From Arcuatula senhousia (lineage: Eukaryota; Mollusca; Bivalvia; Mytilida; Mytilidae), in the NCBI GenBank assembly GCA_963971305.1, contig OZ020305.1, forward strand, positions 9,457,001-9,521,000: a stretch of 64,000 nucleotides of DNA. The letters run 5' to 3'. Shown here in pieces: positions 61,476 to 64,000 of the stretch. The translations under genes were made by a program, and so were the position numbers. The notes beneath the pieces are model-generated. The model saw only the letters and a list, made by a program, of their open reading frames with translations, was not told the DNA's origin and did not search any database. Position 1 is the first letter of the stretch, and each line of letters opens with the position of its first letter.

Positions 61476-61853
61476 TTTAAATCTATCTATTAAACAGAAT
61501 TCATGAACTGGTATAAAGTTTGAAAAAATATCAACCAAGGGAAGGAATTTACCATTCTAATAGAAAATCTTGCTAGGGGTGTCTGCATATTACAGGAAAC
61601 TTAACATAGGCTTTTGGCGGTACCCCTGATCAAAAGTGCCATAATACACCATCTATAAGTTTTTTAAACTGAAATATCACTTTTGACAATTCATATTTTT
61701 TTCAGAGATTAACAAGCATGATAGTCTGAAAGCATTTTGATATTTTTGTGTAGAACAGCTGATAACTATAAAAACATATACAGTAACAGTACGATAAATA
61801 AGGTCAACAATGTATAAAAATATCACAAAACAACAGGTCACTTGATCTCTCTG

Positions 61854-63309
61854 CTAACTCTTTAAAGCTTCTAATCGACTGGTAAGATCTTCCTCCGCCT
61901 CATCGTCACTAAGTGCAGTGGCTCCCTCCGGTTCTGCCACAGATTGACTCGGCAGTGTGTCTGACAATGCATCAGGTGCTTTATCCAATTGTCCTGAAAT
62001 TAGAACAAAATAAAATGAATGTGTTTTAACATGTTTTTTGCAGAAATAAGTTCAAAGCCTAATGAAGACTATTGTAAAAAAAAAACAACCTCCTTGTGTA
62101 TTAAATATAAAAGATGAAAAATATTCTCCCTTTTCCCACCAGCGATAGAGAAAAGAATCGTTTAAGTAACGAAAATGTGATTTGTTTTACATGTAATTTT
62201 TAAAAGAGGTGATTTTATTTTTGTAATTTTATGTGTTTTTCTAAGTGTAATTATTACAACAAAAATTTTGCATGTTTTAATTTTTATGTCCCGATGTTTG
62301 CAGCTAGAGAAAATCAATCACAGCACCTTATATGGCGTTATTTGACTTCTTTTGGCAAAAGAGATCTTCAGCACACCTATGTTTCTTCAATAATTTAGTA
62401 ACATATTTAGCTTTGTGGAGATCTCAGCTTGAACATTATAATCTATGCATGAACCAAACTGACTAACATGCCTATATCTGCAACCACACACACATGATGT
62501 TGATGAAGGTTGTTTAATTCAGCTATGATTCTGTTTGTTCATATCCTGATGAATTTGTGAATATTGTTTCATCCTCAGTTTATTAAGAGTTTTCTAGTTT
62601 TCCCTAGACTTTAATGGTCTATATACCAATTGGCCTCCGTAATTGATTTAATTTTACAATTGAATTGAGCCCTACGAAAACTACATTGGTGTCCGAATGG
62701 CATACAAGGCGGACAAACCTCAAACTTTATAGTTTATGACTATGTTAATCTACTGCCACTGTTACAATTATTGTAACCCTATCAACTTTTTACTTAGTCT
62801 TGTAAAACTTTTTGGCGCAAAGTTTTAGAATACAGTGTCAAACACATTTTAATGCTTGTAAGTTTTTCTGATTTTTATGGTAGATTATCATAGTCATAAA
62901 AGATAAAGTCCTTGCACAGTTTTAAATTCTTGCTGTAATATTATTGTCTATAGACTACAATTAAAGACAAATATATTCATCCCGTTTAATTTTGGCACTA
63001 GTGATGTGAACGAAAAAAATGTGAAAATAAAACTGCAGCGAAAATTTTCTAATAGTAACATTTATCATAAAGCAAGACAAAAATCACAGATGGAAAGACG
63101 GACAATCAGATTAATTTTGAACACACAAAAAAAAACATTTTAAGATAAGGACACATATCTTAATATCTCAACTTGAAATATTTCTAGAATAGAATACCTG
63201 ATGTGAGTTCATCTAACACTTTGGCCACTTCAGAATCAATTTCATCTTCCATGTCATCTTCATCTAAAGTATCCATTGTATCCTCTATCATTTCCTCCAA
63301 TATACCTGC
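61854..63309 (-). CDS. CHMP3: CHMP3 (VPS24), ESCRT-III subunit, C-terminal exons
   Basis: The last two coding exons on the minus strand, 63309-63198 and 61993-61854, join in phase 1; upstream exons lie beyond the window. They encode AGILEEMIEDTMDTLDEDD and an acidic helix, then a linker, and end DLTSRLEALKS. This matches the C-terminal third of CHMP3, including the AGIIEEM-like start and the RLATLRS-like end of the human protein. ESCRT-III subunits polymerise on membranes for multivesicular-body sorting, abscission and repair. The terminal helix fits the MIT-interacting motif (LxxRLxxLK) that recruits VPS4. A 73-bp duplication just upstream copies this exon's splice acceptor. Confidence 0.9.
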
Positions 63310-63411
63310 CTGTAAAAAAAAGGTGAAAGAAAATACAACTTCAGTGAGGGAGCTATTAAATTTTACCCTCTAATATACCTGCCTGTAAAAAAAAGGTGAA
63401 AGAAAATACTG
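63301..63411. repeat. 73-bp tandem duplication at a CHMP3 splice acceptor
   Basis: TATACCTGCCTGTAAAAAAA with the following GGTGAAAGAAAATAC occurs at 63301 and again at 63374. The duplicated part covers the first 9 bases of the CHMP3 exon, its acceptor and polypyrimidine tract. Confidence 0.85.
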
Positions 63412-63600
63412 TATAAGTTGGTTTTTTTCGGGGGTATCTAATTTTCGCTTTTTTCGCAATAGTTTGCAACTCGCAAAAATAAAATTTGGTAAATAGTATA
63501 TGTACAGTATATACTCTCATATGGGAAATCGCTAAAATTGAATTCCGCGGAAAAATCCGTGAAATTTAGCTTCCGCGAAAATAGCCCATCTTATACGGTA
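63407..63600. mobile_element. MITE with TIR TACTGTATAAG in CHMP3 intron
   Basis: The left end TACTGTATAAGTTGG and right end CTTATACGGTA are inverse apart from one base; the interior is CG-containing (CCGCGGAAAAATCCG). The neighbouring duplicate (63301-63372) preserves the uninterrupted site AAAATACAACTTCAGTG. This shows insertion at TAC with duplication of about 3 bp. Confidence 0.8.
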
Positions 63601-64000
63601 CAACTTCAGTGAGGGAGCTATTAAATTTAACCCTCAAGCAACTGATTGGACATCAAAATTTCATGGTAAGTAAATAGTTTTCATACTGACATGAGATCTA
63701 TACTGGATGCATTGTATTGCAGGACTGTTTGCTTGTTACTAACTGTGTTAAAAAATGTGAATAAAATGTTAATAATTTTAACAATGTTGGTAATGTTGTT
63801 TACCTTTTTGGACCTTACTGATAAGTATTGATTTTTTTTTATGTACAGCATCAATTTAGACACTTTTGTATTTTTAAACAATCCATTACCAGTGATTTAG
63901 CTAGCGCTCGTCATTTTCGTCATTGGCGAAAAGATTTTTCAAATAGCGAAAATTTATTTAACCATTTTCGTCACCTAAATTTTCAAAAAGTGTGTAAGAT

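Larger units (their letters stand above)
54305..61853. other. Intergenic DNA between ASB-type gene and CHMP3
   Basis: No gene supported. It holds the ASB 3' UTR (possible AATAAA near 54480), a repeat tail at 56905-56985 shared with 34510-34590, MITEs at 58248-58448 and 61270-61475, and a family A element at 59286-60650. The rest is AT-rich DNA with many TACATGTA-type motifs. The CHMP3 3' UTR should lie just below 61854. Confidence 0.5.

Overview
This window is nuclear DNA from an invertebrate animal, most likely a marine bivalve of the mussel type (Mytilus or a close relative). It is AT-rich, its genes are split by spliceosomal introns, it is dense in interspersed repeats, and several repeat families look like ones I recognise from mussel and other bivalve genomes. 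The genus is inferred from recall, not from a search.

Layout. 1-4.5 kb: intergenic, with repeat fragments. 4.5-7.7 kb (minus): a complete two-exon FEM1C-like gene, the substrate receptor of a cullin-2 ubiquitin ligase, with an ETS-like and a CTCF-like site just upstream. 8-11 kb: two inverted-repeat elements. 11.1-20.6 kb: three small genes sharing one architecture (a signal-peptide exon, a phase-1 intron, and a last exon encoding a short cysteine-free Gly/aromatic/basic peptide ending in Gly). The first is on the minus strand and the other two on the plus strand. I do not recognise the family. 20.6-25.3 kb: intergenic with small transposons. 25.3-36.8 kb (minus): ten exons of mitochondrial short/branched-chain acyl-CoA dehydrogenase (ACADSB); only the first coding exon was not found. 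Its introns carry two hAT-like elements with perfect 8-bp target duplications. 36.8-41 kb: nested repeats, including a 491-bp internal tandem array. 41-44.9 kb: repeats, including an inverted pair.

44.9-50.64 kb (plus): a full-length-looking CR1-like LINE with two intact overlapping ORFs (a PHD-finger ORF1 and an endonuclease/reverse-transcriptase ORF2). Its tandem-repeat tail ends about 7 bp before the start codon of the next gene. 50.65-54.3 kb (plus): a five-exon ankyrin-repeat and SOCS-box (ASB-type) gene whose first intron appears to be of the GC-AG type. 54.3-61.85 kb: intergenic, with several repeat elements. 61.85 kb to the window edge (minus): the last two coding exons of the ESCRT-III subunit CHMP3, with a duplicated splice acceptor just upstream.

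The genes do not form a pathway. Two of them (FEM1C and ASB) are substrate receptors for different cullin-RING ubiquitin ligases, ACADSB acts in isoleucine breakdown in mitochondria, and CHMP3 acts in membrane remodelling. The least explained content is the small secreted-peptide cluster and the LINE-ASB junction. All exon calls come from reading splice signals, frame continuity and remembered family sequences. No alignment or transcript data were available.
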